Notes under the pieces: generated by a model
What the model saw: the letters and a program-made list of their open reading frames with translations, nothing else
Database searches by the model: none
Told to the model about the DNA's origin: nothing
In this document: piece after piece, positions 1 to 10,991 of the stretch
Layout: every line of letters begins with the position of its first letter
Position numbering within the stretch: the first letter of the stretch is position 1
Program-made: the position numbers and the translations under genes
DNA from: JAIFWN01 sp049304015
GTDB taxonomy: Bacteria > Patescibacteriota > Minisyncoccia > Phycocordibacterales > Zambryskibacteraceae
NCBI GenBank assembly: GCA_049304015.1
Contig: JBAQNS010000003.1
Location: forward strand, 1 to 50,712
Length of the DNA: 50,712 nucleotides
Reading direction: 5' to 3'

Positions 1-180
1 GCAAGCTATGCCACAACTACTAACTCAACATCAACAAATCTATTTGCAACAACAGGAACATTTACTAATCTATTTGCAAATACTCTTAATCTTTCAAATC
101 TATTAGTCACTGGTTCTACTACACTTCAAAACTTTACCTTCAGTAATGCCACTGGTTCAGCAGCAACCACAACTAATTTC
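1..180 (+). repeat. Module duplicated at 4132-4311
   Basis: The first 180 bases encode ASYATTTNSTSTNLFATTG and onward; bases 4132-4311 encode nearly the same run (SYATTTNSTSTSLFATTG, then TNLFGNTLNLTNLLVTGSTT). The DNA has drifted mainly at synonymous positions, so this is an old internal duplication of a larger block in the giant gene. Confidence 0.75.
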
Positions 181-3100
181 TTCTCTACTAATCTTTTCAG
201 TACCACAGGAAATATTGGGACACTAACCTTAACCAATGATCTCACTGTGGCTAACGGTGGTACCGGTGCATCAACTCTCACAGGTCTCTTACAAGGTAAT
301 GGCACTAGTGCTATCACTGGAGTCACAGGAACCGCAGGACAATTCCCTTATTACAATGGAGCAAACACATTGCTTGCGACCTCAACTCTTTTCCTCGCGA
401 CTACTGGGAAGATTGGTGTAGGTGTTACAAATCCAGGAAGTAAATTACAAGTGGTTGGAGATTTTAGATTTGGTACAAATGGTACATATACAGATTTGAC
501 CATGGGAACCGATTCTGCTCTTGCTGGTTATAATCAAACAAATTATATAACGCCGGTAACTGTCCCTGGTTCAGGCACATCTAAAACTGCACTATATTTA
601 AAAAATGCAGTGAGCGCTGGTACTAACCAAATGGATTTGATTGTTGATGGCAATGTTGGCATTGGAACGACGAATCCTGGCAATCTGCTCGCCCTTTCCT
701 ATTCGTCTAACACTACTTTTAATGGTATCAGTATACAAAACATTGGGTTGACGGCAGGAAGTGCTGTTACTGACAGAGAAATGGGGTCGGTTGATTTTCA
801 AAGTACAACGGCTGCTCGCCACGCAAAAATCACGGGATATGTTCCCGCTAACGCTTCAGGCATAGACTATAACGCATTGAAATTTATTGTGAGTACGGCG
901 GGAACGGATAATACGGCAATGGTCATAAGAGAAACGGGCAACGTTGGTATTGGGACAACTACTCCCGGGGCATTACTTCATGTAGAAAAGAATACAAATG
1001 CAAATATTGGTCAGTATATTATTAACACTTCTACTGGTGTAAGTGCTGCAGAAATACTGTATCTAAGTGAAGATACCTCACCTTCAACAAAGTCGCTTGG
1101 GATATTCCATTCCAACACTAACTATCCAGATACAGGAATAGTTGGCCCAAGTTCTTCTTATATTGATAGCTTTGATGTAGGTGGATTGTGGTTGGGGTCA
1201 AGAAACGCAGCCGGCACTGTGCATTTCTTCACAGGTGGGACTGCTGCAGATAAAGAAAGAATGACAATAACCAGTACTGGTAATGTGGGTATTGGGACGA
1301 CAACGCCTGCATCAAAACTAGATGTAAGAGGAGATGCTCTGATTGAGGACGATGCGACTGGATTGCCAACATTATCTGTATATGGGTATGGGACAGGCAA
1401 TACGGCTAATGCTGGTTCTTTGTTGGTCTTATCAACTGATGAACAATCTTGGAGGATAAATAACTCATATCAAGCAGGGAATAATAAAGATTTAGTATTC
1501 AGAGATCAAACAAACGGTCTAAACGTGATGACGCTACAACCTACAACGGGTAACGTAGGTATTGGTACAACAAGTCCAAGTCAGAAATTGGAAGTAGCTG
1601 GAAATATGGCATTTTCTGCAAATCCAGCCTCGACTCGATATCTATTGGTTGACCAGAACGGTACAGGAACAACTAAACTGATTGTACAAGCTGGTGCAGG
1701 TTCTGCGGCTTATGGTGGAGCAATAAATTTGTATGGACAAGCTGATACTTCTAAACCAGGTTGGGTCCAAATGGGTATCGGATCTGGAGCAGGGACAGGA
1801 AGCACTGAGGGTCGTTTTACCGTAAATAATCAAGGGCTTGGGGCTGGGACAGATCTGTTTACTGTATTAAGAACTGGCAATGTCGGTATAGGGACAACGA
1901 CTCCTGGTAGTTTGTTGCAAGTGGCTGGGGCAACTTCTCCACAAATTACAATTTCTGATACAAATGCAGGGACGGATGCAGATAGTTTTAATATTCGCAG
2001 TGATTCAGGCACTCTTTCTCTACGTTCATCTAATGATCTGCTTACCAGCTCATGGTCTGCAATGGATGTAGTGAAAACTAGTGGTGGCTTCTCTGTAGAT
2101 CATATAAGTCTATATACAGGAGTGTCTGGAACAGAGAGAGTGAGAATTGATACAAATGGAAATGTTGGTATAGGTACGACGACGCCCGATCGCAGGTTAA
2201 TGGTGAGTGGGGGTTCCTCAGGAAGCAATACTGGTATATTCGCCATACAACAAAGTGGAGGAAGTGCACTGAATTCTGGTGCCTCAGTAGAATTTTCTGG
2301 TAAAAATGGATCATCTCTGATTACTGATATGGCAATCATAGGTACACTTTTGCAAAATGGTACGGCGGGATCTGAAACTTCTGATTTAGCTTTTTCTACA
2401 AAAGGTTCTGGTACCTTGGCCGAGAGAATGAGAATAACAGGTGCTGGCAATGTGGGTATAGGCACAACAACACCAGGAGCGAAATTGCAGATAGACCAGT
2501 TGGCTAATAGTGGAAACATTAATCTGTTTTCAAACTCTATAATCGGAACTTCTGCTAGGTTTACTGTTTCTACTGACAATAATAATAGTGTTGATTTAGA
2601 TGTCCTACGTTCAAATGGCGCATCTGTATTTAAGGTAGCGGGGCATACTGGTTTTGTTGGCATAGGTTCAACTACTCCAGGTTCGCTACTCTCAATCGGA
2701 GGTAATGGCACTGGTTGGAATTTCTTTGATAATAGCACTACTACTTCATATGCGAAGGGTATTGATCTAAAGAACGGCGGATGTTTCTCAGTCAATGGAG
2801 TTTGTTTGGGTGGAGGAAGTGGCACGGGGAATGTTCTCTCTGGTACTGCAGGACAATTCCCATACTATGCTGCTGCTGGCACTACTCTTACTGCCACTTC
2901 GACATTATTCTTAGCCACAACAGGAAATATTGGAGTGGGGACTGCAGTGCCAGCAAATGAATTAACAGTGAGAGGTTCTGGGGTAGGATTCGGCGATACT
3001 ATCTTTAGAGTTGAGCGAGCAGTCGATGGTCTGGTAGCTATAACAGCCGGTTTTGGAAAGGATGGTACGAACAGTATGTTCCTAGGAACGGCTACAAATC

Positions 3101-6100
3101 ATCCTTTTGTACTTACCTCGAATGATACAGAGAGAATGAGAATAGACACTACAGGTAATGTGGGAATAGGCACTACCACTTCATGGGGTCAACTTTCAGC
3201 ATCATCAACATCTGCATATCCTACACTTGCAATAGAACAAAAGAGTACTGGACCTGCTGCTATATTTACGGGTGGTAACGTAGGTATAGGCACAGTGAAT
3301 CCATTACAAAAATTAGTTGTTAGTGATGGTAGCAATAATAATTTTGAATTTGTCCCTAGCGCCACACCAATATTACAAACTTATGATAGGGATGCATCAG
3401 CTTACTTGCCTCTAACTATGAATTCTTTGAGTTTTAATGTTGTTATGACAGGGAATGTTGATGGACAAGATTTTGCTGTTGATACATCTAAATTAGTTGT
3501 GAAGGGTTCATCGGGATACGTAGGCATAGGTATAGCAGCTCCTACTACCCAACTAGATGTTCGTTCTACTGGACAGAATACTGCCGTACTTGTAGCCACA
3601 AGCTCTGTGACTACTATAACTAGTGGGTCAAATCCTCTTACACTTTCTAACAGTGACCAAACAAATAATAACTGGGCGAATCTCTCCTTTAATGATGGAG
3701 CAGGTCAACCTGGTTCAGCAAGTGTTAGTGCACAATTAATTGACCACACCAATAATTATGGAAATCTAGCTTTCTGGACCAGAGGTTCATCTACAAATGG
3801 AGTTAGGATGCAAATAGATTCAAATGGTAACGTTGGCATAGGAACAACCAATCCAACTCTAGCAAAACTGCAAGTAGATGGAACTATTGCTGCGAACAAT
3901 ATGGATTCTGTGTCTGGTACATATTCAACACTAGGATATCAATTTGGAGAAGCTCGAGGTTGGGGATACAACAGTGCAGATGATGCAGTATTTCTAAATG
4001 GTGCTGGCGGAGTGATTCCTCTTATTTTCAAAAACTCTGCAGCACTAAGCACATTTAAGGTTGGCATAGGCACAACTAATCCAAATTTCACCCTAGAAGT
4101 CAACGGCACAGCTTCAACAACAAACTTCTTTGCATCTTATGCCACCACAACAAACTCGACTTCAACTAGTTTATTTGCCACAACTGGTACTTTCACTAAT
4201 CTTTTTGGTAATACATTAAATCTCACCAACTTACTGGTTACTGGTTCGACTACTCTTCAAGATTTCACATTCAACAATGCGACTGGTACAGACGCCACCA
4301 CTACAAATCTCTATGTATCAGGGACAGCTTCTACTACAAATTTGAGAGCTAACACTGCATTACTAGGGAACGTAGGCATAGGCACAACCACATCATTGAC
4401 TGAAGCTTTGACTATAGATGGGAACATAAAACTCAACAGCAATACTTTATCTGCACAAAGCATCACTTTAGATTCTGAGACAAGTATTGGTCTAAGAGTT
4501 ACTAATCCTAATGGATATGTTTCTATAACCCCATTAAACACTTCAGGTGCGCATATTTATACCAGCTTACCTAGGTTTTACTTTAATGTGACTCCGACAT
4601 CTATCAATGGTGCATTTAGTGCATACAGCACAGCTGACCTAAGCCTCCAGACCGGAAGCGGTGCAGCTACTAGGATGACAATTCAGGCCACAACTGGCAA
4701 CGTCGGCATAGGCACCACCACCCCATCAACTCTATTAAATGTTTACGGTGATGCTTCTTTTGGCCAAATTGCAAAATCGGCAATCTTTATCAGAGGTTCT
4801 GCAGGTACCGCAATCTCTTTCAATAGAAATCCTACAAGTGGATCAATTACTAACACAGGAGCATATTCATATCAATTAAATCATACTGAAAGCACCACCA
4901 ACACCAGTGATTACTTAGCATGGCAGATTTATGACACAGCAGGCAGTTCTGTCACAAGTTCTAGTTTAGTTCTTAATGGAGTGGGTAATGTTGGTATAGG
5001 CACTACAACACCATCAACTAAATTCTCAGTAGGAGGTGTAGCAGGAGATACCACAGGACATGGTTACTTTACTGGAGGTTTAGGAGTTGGTGCAGTAAAC
5101 ACAACTGCAGGCACATTGGTGACAACAGGAGCAGCAACAATTGGTGGAGCACTTACATTGGGGACTGATTTGTCTGTAGCCAACGGTGGTACCGGAGCAT
5201 CTACTCTCACGGGTCTCTTACAAGGTAACGGCACATCAGCTATCACTGGAGTTACAGGCACTGCAGGACAATTCCCTTATTATAACGGGGCTAATACATT
5301 ACTTGCGACTTCAACCATTTTCCTTGCAACGACCGGGGATCTTGGGATTGGGACAAATGCACCAACTTCAGCTTTAACTTTGGCTAGTGGAGAAAATATA
5401 CGTCTAAATGGTGGAACAATCAGATTTAACGATGCCACTGGATATTTAATGCAAATAGCGAATTCTACAGATGCTTCAGTTTATGATATTGGTACATATT
5501 GGGACACAACAGCTGGTGTAAAATCACTCAGTATAAGAGATTCATATGGAGCGATTAATCTGGTTCCCGGCGCATCAAATGTCTTATCAAGTAGTTATAT
5601 GACCATTATAAATGGCGGTAACGTTGGCATCGGGACAACAACACCGAATACAAAACTTCAAGTTACCGCAGATTCAAACACTGGCGGTGCCGTACAAAAC
5701 TCCCAACTCTCCATTTCAGGCGCAACAGGTCCAACAAAAAAACTTTTCATAGGCATGGACACGAGTACAAACAGAGGAGTACTTTCTGCTGAAACTTCGT
5801 CTGGTGCTTATGCGCCCATCACATTGAACCCATATGGTGGCAACATTGGAATAGGAACAACCTCACCGGCAAAAAAATTACACGTAACATCTTCTACGCA
5901 ATGGGATGGTTTGGTGGTTGAAAATATGGTGGGCAGTCCTCAAGTTTTATTTAGAGACGCTTCACAAGCATCCAATGCGAAAGTAATGGGATTTGAGCTT
6001 TCGGGGACAAATTTGAATTTGGAAACATTAAATGATTCTTATGGTTCTGCTGTCCCTTTAGTTACATTTCAACGTGGTGGCAATGTCGGCATGGGTACAA

Positions 6101-9100
6101 CTAGTCCTCTTACGAAATTAACTGTTTCAGGATCAGTATTTGTAAAACCATCTTCTGATATAGATAATGGTCTAAGTATAGCTAGAAACTCTGCGACTGG
6201 TAGGGCTGAGATTACTTTAGGAGATGAAACTCTTTACTCTGTTGCGGGTGGTGCTGTAGGAGAAAAATGGCGCTTTGGTATGACTGGCGCAGGTACAGAC
6301 GCATTCTCCTTTTATGACGGGACTCAAAATGCTATTTCTATGGCAAGAGGGGGAGATGTTTTGTTGGTGCCTACAATAGGAAATGTCGGCATTCATACTA
6401 CAATTCCAACACGTGTTCTCCAAGTAAATGCCACCACCACATCTTCAACTGCCTTTGCTGCAAACAATATAAATACTTGGGCAACTATGGCCATACGTGC
6501 ACAGGTTGCTATCCAAAATGGGGCTACTGGGCTTATTTTTCACACTGATCCAAATTCAAGTGCATCTCCAGCATCAGGTGCAGGTATTGCTGCCATTGAC
6601 CCACAAACAGTTTCTTGGGGTGGAGTAGCAGATTTAGCATTTATGACCGCCGTTGGAAACGTAAGTAACGAAAGAATGAGAATAAGTTCTGGAGGAAACG
6701 TGGGTATAGGTACAACAACTCCAAATAATAAACTGGATATTTATTCCACTACAAAATCAGCCATAGGATTCTCTGGTGCATCTGGTTCTACATACAAGTG
6801 GACTATGGGTCAGGATATGGCTGATGGTGGTAAATTCAAAATTGCTTCATCAACTGCATTAGGTACAAGTGACGTGATGACAATCAATGGATCTGGTTAT
6901 GTGGGCATAGGGACAACAAACCCATTCGCATCACTTGAAGTGAATGGAACAATAAGAAATACCAGCGGTACACAATTTGTTTATACAAATAATATTGATG
7001 TTATTTCTCCGTCTGTCGCGACAACTCTATTTAATAGTGCAACTGGTGCCACCATATCAATAGGTACTGCAATTTCTACTGGTAATATTCAAATCGGTCC
7101 TTCAGCTGGGGGGATAAAAATACTCGGTTCAGGTTCAAATGGCTATGTGGGTATAGGTTCAACCACTCCAGGGACACTTCTCTCAATCGGAGGCAATGGG
7201 ACGGGTTGGAACTTCGTAGATAACGGGACAACTACTTCAAATGCAAAGGGTATAAATCTTGCGAATGGCGGATGCTTCGCCATGAACGGCGTCTGTATTT
7301 CTGGCGGCGGAGGTGGAAGCGGAACAGTTGGTTCAGGAACAGCTGGGCAATTCCCATACTATGCGGCCGGAGGCACAACCCTTACAGCCACTTCTTCAAT
7401 CTTTGTAAATACTACAAATAGTAATATTGGTATCGGCACTACAAATCCAGCAAGCACTCTAGAAGTTCAGAATAGTAGTAGTGGTGGTGTATTTAGAATC
7501 ACAAATGGTGCAGGTTCGTTTGCGTTCGGGGTTGATTCATTGGGAGGTTATGCTCAATCAGCAACTGCCAATAAAGGAATGTGGTTCTATGATGCAGCCG
7601 GCACTGGCTTTATGGGTATTGATGGTTCTACACACAATGTAGGCATAGGCACAACATCACCAGCCGCAGTGTTGCAAACATACGGAACCACTGGTTTGAG
7701 AGTTGATGTCACGGGTACAACGGACAACAACACTTTGATTTTAAATCAAAGAAATGGATACGGCATAGGTGGCAGGAATATGATTCAGTTTGCTCAAGGA
7801 TCAGGTGCCCCACTCAGTACCAATATGCGATTTGGGTATGATGGTACAGCTGGAGGTCTCCAAGTAAGAAGTTCTGCAAATGCAGCATTAGCCACATTCT
7901 TGAACGGTGGAAATGTTGGGATAGGAATAACTAATCCAGGATATTTGCTTAATGTTAATTCAGCATCAGCAAATGTTACGTTAGCGGGATTCCAATGTGC
8001 TGCTGGAGGATTCTGTCAAACTATTGTAACTGATGGTACAAGAACTGTTGACTTTGGAGTTAGCTCAACAGCTGGATATATGGGAACAAATTCTGCTGAT
8101 GATTTACAAATCAGAACTGGAGCTGCAGCTAAGATCACCATTTTAAATGCAAGTGGCAATGTTGGAATAGGAGTAGCAAATCCAGCGCAAAAATTAACAG
8201 TGGGCGCTACAAATGGTCAAACAAATGCATTGGTTAGTGCACGCGCACCGTCTGGTGGAAATTCGTTTGAATTTGGTCATGGCAATACTGCCGGATACGC
8301 TTCAACCATTGGAGCAGAGACAAGTTCTGGTAAACCATTTGTTGCCTTTAATTCAGAAGCTGGGACAACTGCGAATACTTATATGACTAGGGGTATTCAA
8401 GGAACAGTAATAAGAGGAGATGTTTCTGGCGGATTGAGTGTCCTCAATATCCCAACAGCTTCTGCTGATAACCAAGCAGGTTCAACAATATTTACTCTTA
8501 GTGCGGCGGGTCTTATTAATGGTCAAACTATTTCATCAGCAGCATCATTCACAGGCACAGTTAATGCCACCACAGGATACAAAGTTGGCGGGGCCGCTGC
8601 TACCGCTGGTAATGTCCTCCGAGGAGATGGTACAAACTTCGTCAGTGCTACACTTGGTGGAGGGGATATCACGGGTGCTGCACTCACGAAGACAGATGAT
8701 ACTAATGTCACCCTTACACTTGGAGGCACTCCAGCTACGTCACTTCTCCGTGCTGCCAGCATGACACTTGGTTGGACAGGTACACTTGCTGTGTCTAGAG
8801 GAGGTACTGGAGTGGGGACACTTACTGGTCTTCTCCAGGGTAATGGCACTAGTGCCATTACCGCAGTCACAGGCACTGCAGGACAATTCCCTTATTACAA
8901 TGGAGCTAACACATTGCTTGCCACTTCAACATTATTTGCAAGCACAAACAGTTATATTGGAATAGGTACCGCTTCTCCGGGTGCAAAACTCGATGTTTAT
9001 TCACCAATAGATTTGGGCGTTGGGAACAGCGGAGTCAGAGCCAATCGTCCAGCATCACTCGGTCAATATGCCTTCATGGATTATGGATTTAACAGCTCGA

Positions 9101-10986
9101 TGGCATATTTTGGTTCTGTTTATACAGGTTCTGCTGGAGTGTATGGCTCGATGACCTTCCGTCAATATACTCAAGCCGGCGTCTTTAGAGATCCTATAAT
9201 AATAGATACTAATGGGAACATAACTACGACTGGCACAATCAACGGTCAAACAATTTCTAGTGCAGCCAACTTTACTGGCACAGTTGCTGTGGCCAGCACC
9301 TTGAGTTTCGCTACTTCAATTTCTGGTAACAGCAAGATTGTTGCAGCAACAGCTGATGCTTATCTCCGTATAAACCAAGCAAACCAATTCTCGAGCGGTA
9401 TTTGGCTAGGTACTAGTGCCCTCAGAATGCAATCCAGTACTCTTGAAGTAGGAAGTACTGGTGGGGTAGGAGAAGTCACAATCTCTGGAAGCAATGCAGA
9501 TGCCACAAACAGAATTACTATCAATGGTAATGCCAATGCAAATTCTTGGTTTAACACTGGTGGATTTGTTGGCATTGGCACAACAACTCCTGGATACAAG
9601 CTATCTATAAATGCATCAAATGCCACAGATCATCTCTTCCAAGTAGCGACCACCACGAACCAACAAATATTCACCATTGATACAACAGGAAACGTAGGTA
9701 TAGGTACATCATCATCACCATTCAAACTTGACGTGGTGGGGAACGGCGCACAAACAGCGCGTATTGGATTGAACGCCGCAGATACTTTGGTGATTGGAGG
9801 TGGTCAAGGCAAGATTTCAGTCTTTACCTTCGACCCTATCTACTCTATTGGCGACGTGAATTATGCGACTTACGGTTTGAGCACAATAGGTATTAAAGAA
9901 GAGACAACAGACAACGTATACACCACCGAACTTGTTCCAAATGTTGGTTATAAACACACCATTGATTTCAAAACTTCACCAGAAGCTAGTGACCTATGGT
10001 TGTTTGCCAGGGCGGTTAATATCAGGAAACACATCAATCAAATGTCGGTGCTTTTGTCCGCAGGAGACAATGCACGTACTTGGTACACTGTCGATCCAAA
10101 CAACTATACTCTTACTATCTATTCATCTAAGCCAACTTTAGTTTCTTATAGACTTTCAGCTCCTAGGCTCGATGCAGACAAGTGGTCTAACTTTAACCAC
10201 GATTTCCAGGTGACCGGATATAAAGCAGATATGGATTTCTCTGACTTAACATTTGCATCTTCAACTGCTTCAACTACAGATGCGATTTCTCAAGAATTCC
10301 AGCTTGCTTCACTCACTACTTCTTGGAGCGCACTTGATGCTCGAGTTTCAGCTCTTGAACTAACCGCAGCTTCAACTACTGCATCACTTTCACAACTATC
10401 TCAAGCTATCCAAGATCAAAACTTGCGTATGACTACTCTCGAATCAAATTTGGCCGACCTTACAAACCAAGCTTCAACCACATTGGCCACAGTTCAAACT
10501 GATAGTCAGAGAATTAGCGACCTAGAGAATTTGATAGCATCATCAACTGTCTTTATGTCTGCCACCTCAACTACTGCCACTTCATCAAGCTTTATGGCTT
10601 CAGTGATGGATTCAATCTCACAAACATTTGCGAGCGCCACTACTTATTTCAAGGATGTTGTAGTAGAAGCCTTCACAGTAGGCAAGGCAGACAAACCAAC
10701 AGGTATCACTTTCTATGATTCGGTCACTGGTGATCCATATTGTCTAAAGGTTACTAACGGAGTTCAGATTACTTCAGCTGGTGTTTGTACAGCCAGCGCT
10801 CCAAGTGCTCCGATAACAACAACCACTACGACCGCTTCAACCACCATAACCACAGATACAACTACCGCTTCATCAACTCCAACTACTACCGATACCACCA
10901 CGGCCACTTCTACAGCCCCAATAGTTACTGACGTTGCATCCACAACTCCTCCAGTGGATAATGGGACAACCACACCAGCAATATAA
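1..10986 (+). CDS. Giant GNVGIGTTTP-repeat surface protein (5' partial)
   Basis: The frame is open from base 1 to the TAA at 10984-10986, so the true N-terminus lies left of the window; the GTG at 247 is internal and at least 3661 residues are encoded here. About 33 copies of a motif close to GNVGIGTTTPxxxL recur every 50-130 residues, separated by Ser/Thr/Asn/Gly-rich beta-type segments. This resembles phage tail-fibre-like and large parcubacterial surface proteins. Near the end (about bases 9830-10260) is a non-repeat domain (DPIYSIGDVNYATYG, then KHTIDFKTSPEASDLWLF), then Ala/Ser/Thr-rich probable coiled coil (about 10260-10640) and a Thr/Ser/Pro tail. I see no S74 autoprotease motif and no C-terminal membrane anchor or sorting signal. 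Probable role: cell-surface fibre or adhesin; the function is inferred. A small membrane protein starts 5 nt after the stop. Confidence 0.85.
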   Translation, partial: ASYATTTNSTSTNLFATTGTFTNLFANTLNLSNLLVTGSTTLQNFTFSNATGSAATTTNFFSTNLFSTTGNIGTLTLTNDLTVANGGTGASTLTGLLQGNGTSAITGVTGTAGQFPYYNGANTLLATSTLFLATTGKIGVGVTNPGSKLQVVGDFRFGTNGTYTDLTMGTDSALAGYNQTNYITPVTVPGSGTSKTALYLKNAVSAGTNQMDLIVDGNVGIGTTNPGNLLALSYSSNTTFNGISIQNIGLTAGSAVTDREMGSVDFQSTTAARHAKITGYVPANASGIDYNALKFIVSTAGTDNTAMVIRETGNVGIGTTTPGALLHVEKNTNANIGQYIINTSTGVSAAEILYLSEDTSPSTKSLGIFHSNTNYPDTGIVGPSSSYIDSFDVGGLWLGSRNAAGTVHFFTGGTAADKERMTITSTGNVGIGTTTPASKLDVRGDALIEDDATGLPTLSVYGYGTGNTANAGSLLVLSTDEQSWRINNSYQAGNNKDLVFRDQTNGLNVMTLQPTTGNVGIGTTSPSQKLEVAGNMAFSANPASTRYLLVDQNGTGTTKLIVQAGAGSAAYGGAINLYGQADTSKPGWVQMGIGSGAGTGSTEGRFTVNNQGLGAGTDLFTVLRTGNVGIGTTTPGSLLQVAGATSPQITISDTNAGTDADSFNIRSDSGTLSLRSSNDLLTSSWSAMDVVKTSGGFSVDHISLYTGVSGTERVRIDTNGNVGIGTTTPDRRLMVSGGSSGSNTGIFAIQQSGGSALNSGASVEFSGKNGSSLITDMAIIGTLLQNGTAGSETSDLAFSTKGSGTLAERMRITGAGNVGIGTTTPGAKLQIDQLANSGNINLFSNSIIGTSARFTVSTDNNNSVDLDVLRSNGASVFKVAGHTGFVGIGSTTPGSLLSIGGNGTGWNFFDNSTTTSYAKGIDLKNGGCFSVNGVCLGGGSGTGNVLSGTAGQFPYYAAAGTTLTATSTLFLATTGNIGVGTAVPANELTVRGSGVGFGDTIFRVERAVDGLVAITAGFGKDGTNSMFLGTATNHPFVLTSNDTERMRIDTTGNVGIGTTTSWGQLSASSTSAYPTLAIEQKSTGPAAIFTGGNVGIGTVNPLQKLVVSDGSNNNFEFVPSATPILQTYDRDASAYLPLTMNSLSFNVVMTGNVDGQDFAVDTSKLVVKGSSGYVGIGIAAPTTQLDVRSTGQNTAVLVATSSVTTITSGSNPLTLSNSDQTNNNWANLSFNDGAGQPGSASVSAQLIDHTNNYGNLAFWTRGSSTNGVRMQIDSNGNVGIGTTNPTLAKLQVDGTIAANNMDSVSGTYSTLGYQFGEARGWGYNSADDAVFLNGAGGVIPLIFKNSAALSTFKVGIGTTNPNFTLEVNGTASTTNFFASYATTTNSTSTSLFATTGTFTNLFGNTLNLTNLLVTGSTTLQDFTFNNATGTDATTTNLYVSGTASTTNLRANTALLGNVGIGTTTSLTEALTIDGNIKLNSNTLSAQSITLDSETSIGLRVTNPNGYVSITPLNTSGAHIYTSLPRFYFNVTPTSINGAFSAYSTADLSLQTGSGAATRMTIQATTGNVGIGTTTPSTLLNVYGDASFGQIAKSAIFIRGSAGTAISFNRNPTSGSITNTGAYSYQLNHTESTTNTSDYLAWQIYDTAGSSVTSSSLVLNGVGNVGIGTTTPSTKFSVGGVAGDTTGHGYFTGGLGVGAVNTTAGTLVTTGAATIGGALTLGTDLSVANGGTGASTLTGLLQGNGTSAITGVTGTAGQFPYYNGANTLLATSTIFLATTGDLGIGTNAPTSALTLASGENIRLNGGTIRFNDATGYLMQIANSTDASVYDIGTYWDTTAGVKSLSIRDSYGAINLVPGASNVLSSSYMTIINGGNVGIGTTTPNTKLQVTADSNTGGAVQNSQLSISGATGPTKKLFIGMDTSTNRGVLSAETSSGAYAPITLNPYGGNIGIGTTSPAKKLHVTSSTQWDGLVVENMVGSPQVLFRDASQASNAKVMGFELSGTNLNLETLNDSYGSAVPLVTFQRGGNVGMGTTSPLTKLTVSGSVFVKPSSDIDNGLSIARNSATGRAEITLGDETLYSVAGGAVGEKWRFGMTGAGTDAFSFYDGTQNAISMARGGDVLLVPTIGNVGIHTTIPTRVLQVNATTTSSTAFAANNINTWATMAIRAQVAIQNGATGLIFHTDPNSSASPASGAGIAAIDPQTVSWGGVADLAFMTAVGNVSNERMRISSGGNVGIGTTTPNNKLDIYSTTKSAIGFSGASGSTYKWTMGQDMADGGKFKIASSTALGTSDVMTINGSGYVGIGTTNPFASLEVNGTIRNTSGTQFVYTNNIDVISPSVATTLFNSATGATISIGTAISTGNIQIGPSAGGIKILGSGSNGYVGIGSTTPGTLLSIGGNGTGWNFVDNGTTTSNAKGINLANGGCFAMNGVCISGGGGGSGTVGSGTAGQFPYYAAGGTTLTATSSIFVNTTNSNIGIGTTNPASTLEVQNSSSGGVFRITNGAGSFAFGVDSLGGYAQSATANKGMWFYDAAGTGFMGIDGSTHNVGIGTTSPAAVLQTYGTTGLRVDVTGTTDNNTLILNQRNGYGIGGRNMIQFAQGSGAPLSTNMRFGYDGTAGGLQVRSSANAALATFLNGGNVGIGITNPGYLLNVNSASANVTLAGFQCAAGGFCQTIVTDGTRTVDFGVSSTAGYMGTNSADDLQIRTGAAAKITILNASGNVGIGVANPAQKLTVGATNGQTNALVSARAPSGGNSFEFGHGNTAGYASTIGAETSSGKPFVAFNSEAGTTANTYMTRGIQGTVIRGDVSGGLSVLNIPTASADNQAGSTIFTLSAAGLINGQTISSAASFTGTVNATTGYKVGGAAATAGNVLRGDGTNFVSATLGGGDITGAALTKTDDTNVTLTLGGTPATSLLRAASMTLGWTGTLAVSRGGTGVGTLTGLLQGNGTSAITAVTGTAGQFPYYNGANTLLATSTLFASTNSYIGIGTASPGAKLDVYSPIDLGVGNSGVRANRPASLGQYAFMDYGFNSSMAYFGSVYTGSAGVYGSMTFRQYTQAGVFRDPIIIDTNGNITTTGTINGQTISSAANFTGTVAVASTLSFATSISGNSKIVAATADAYLRINQANQFSSGIWLGTSALRMQSSTLEVGSTGGVGEVTISGSNADATNRITINGNANANSWFNTGGFVGIGTTTPGYKLSINASNATDHLFQVATTTNQQIFTIDTTGNVGIGTSSSPFKLDVVGNGAQTARIGLNAADTLVIGGGQGKISVFTFDPIYSIGDVNYATYGLSTIGIKEETTDNVYTTELVPNVGYKHTIDFKTSPEASDLWLFARAVNIRKHINQMSVLLSAGDNARTWYTVDPNNYTLTIYSSKPTLVSYRLSAPRLDADKWSNFNHDFQVTGYKADMDFSDLTFASSTASTTDAISQEFQLASLTTSWSALDARVSALELTAASTTASLSQLSQAIQDQNLRMTTLESNLADLTNQASTTLATVQTDSQRISDLENLIASSTVFMSATSTTATSSSFMASVMDSISQTFASATTYFKDVVVEAFTVGKADKPTGITFYDSVTGDPYCLKVTNGVQITSAGVCTASAPSAPITTTTTTASTTITTDTTTASSTPTTTDTTTATSTAPIVTDVASTTPPVDNGTTTPAI
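247..390 (+). repeat. VANGGTGASTLTGLLQGNGT module, copy 1 of 3
   Basis: A block of about 48 residues starting VANGGTGASTLTG and ending NGANTLLATST occurs here, at 5176-5319 and, more diverged, at 8791-8934 (SRGGTGVGTLTG). It marks the start of super-repeats in the giant protein. Many third codon positions differ although the protein stays the same. Confidence 0.8.
2650..2904 (+). repeat. SIGGNGTGWNF module, copy 1 of 2
   Basis: This block encodes LLSIGGNGTGWNFFDN, NGGCFSVNGVCLGGGSG and SGTAGQFPYYAAAGTTLTAT. A second copy lies at 7144-7395. These modules carry the rare Cys pairs of the giant protein (GGCF and NGVC), which could form disulfides outside the cell. Confidence 0.75.
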
Positions 10987-10991
10987 AATAT

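Noticed and set aside
2100..2825. 241-codon minus-strand frame inside the giant gene
   Set aside because: It is the complement of the Gly/Thr repeats (poly Val-Pro-Ile-Pro-Thr reading), recurs wherever the repeat occurs and has no start signals.
1..10986. CRISPR-like or tandem DNA repeat array in the giant gene
   Set aside because: The repeats are coding, diverged at synonymous sites, and spaced 150-400 bp apart without uniform spacers.
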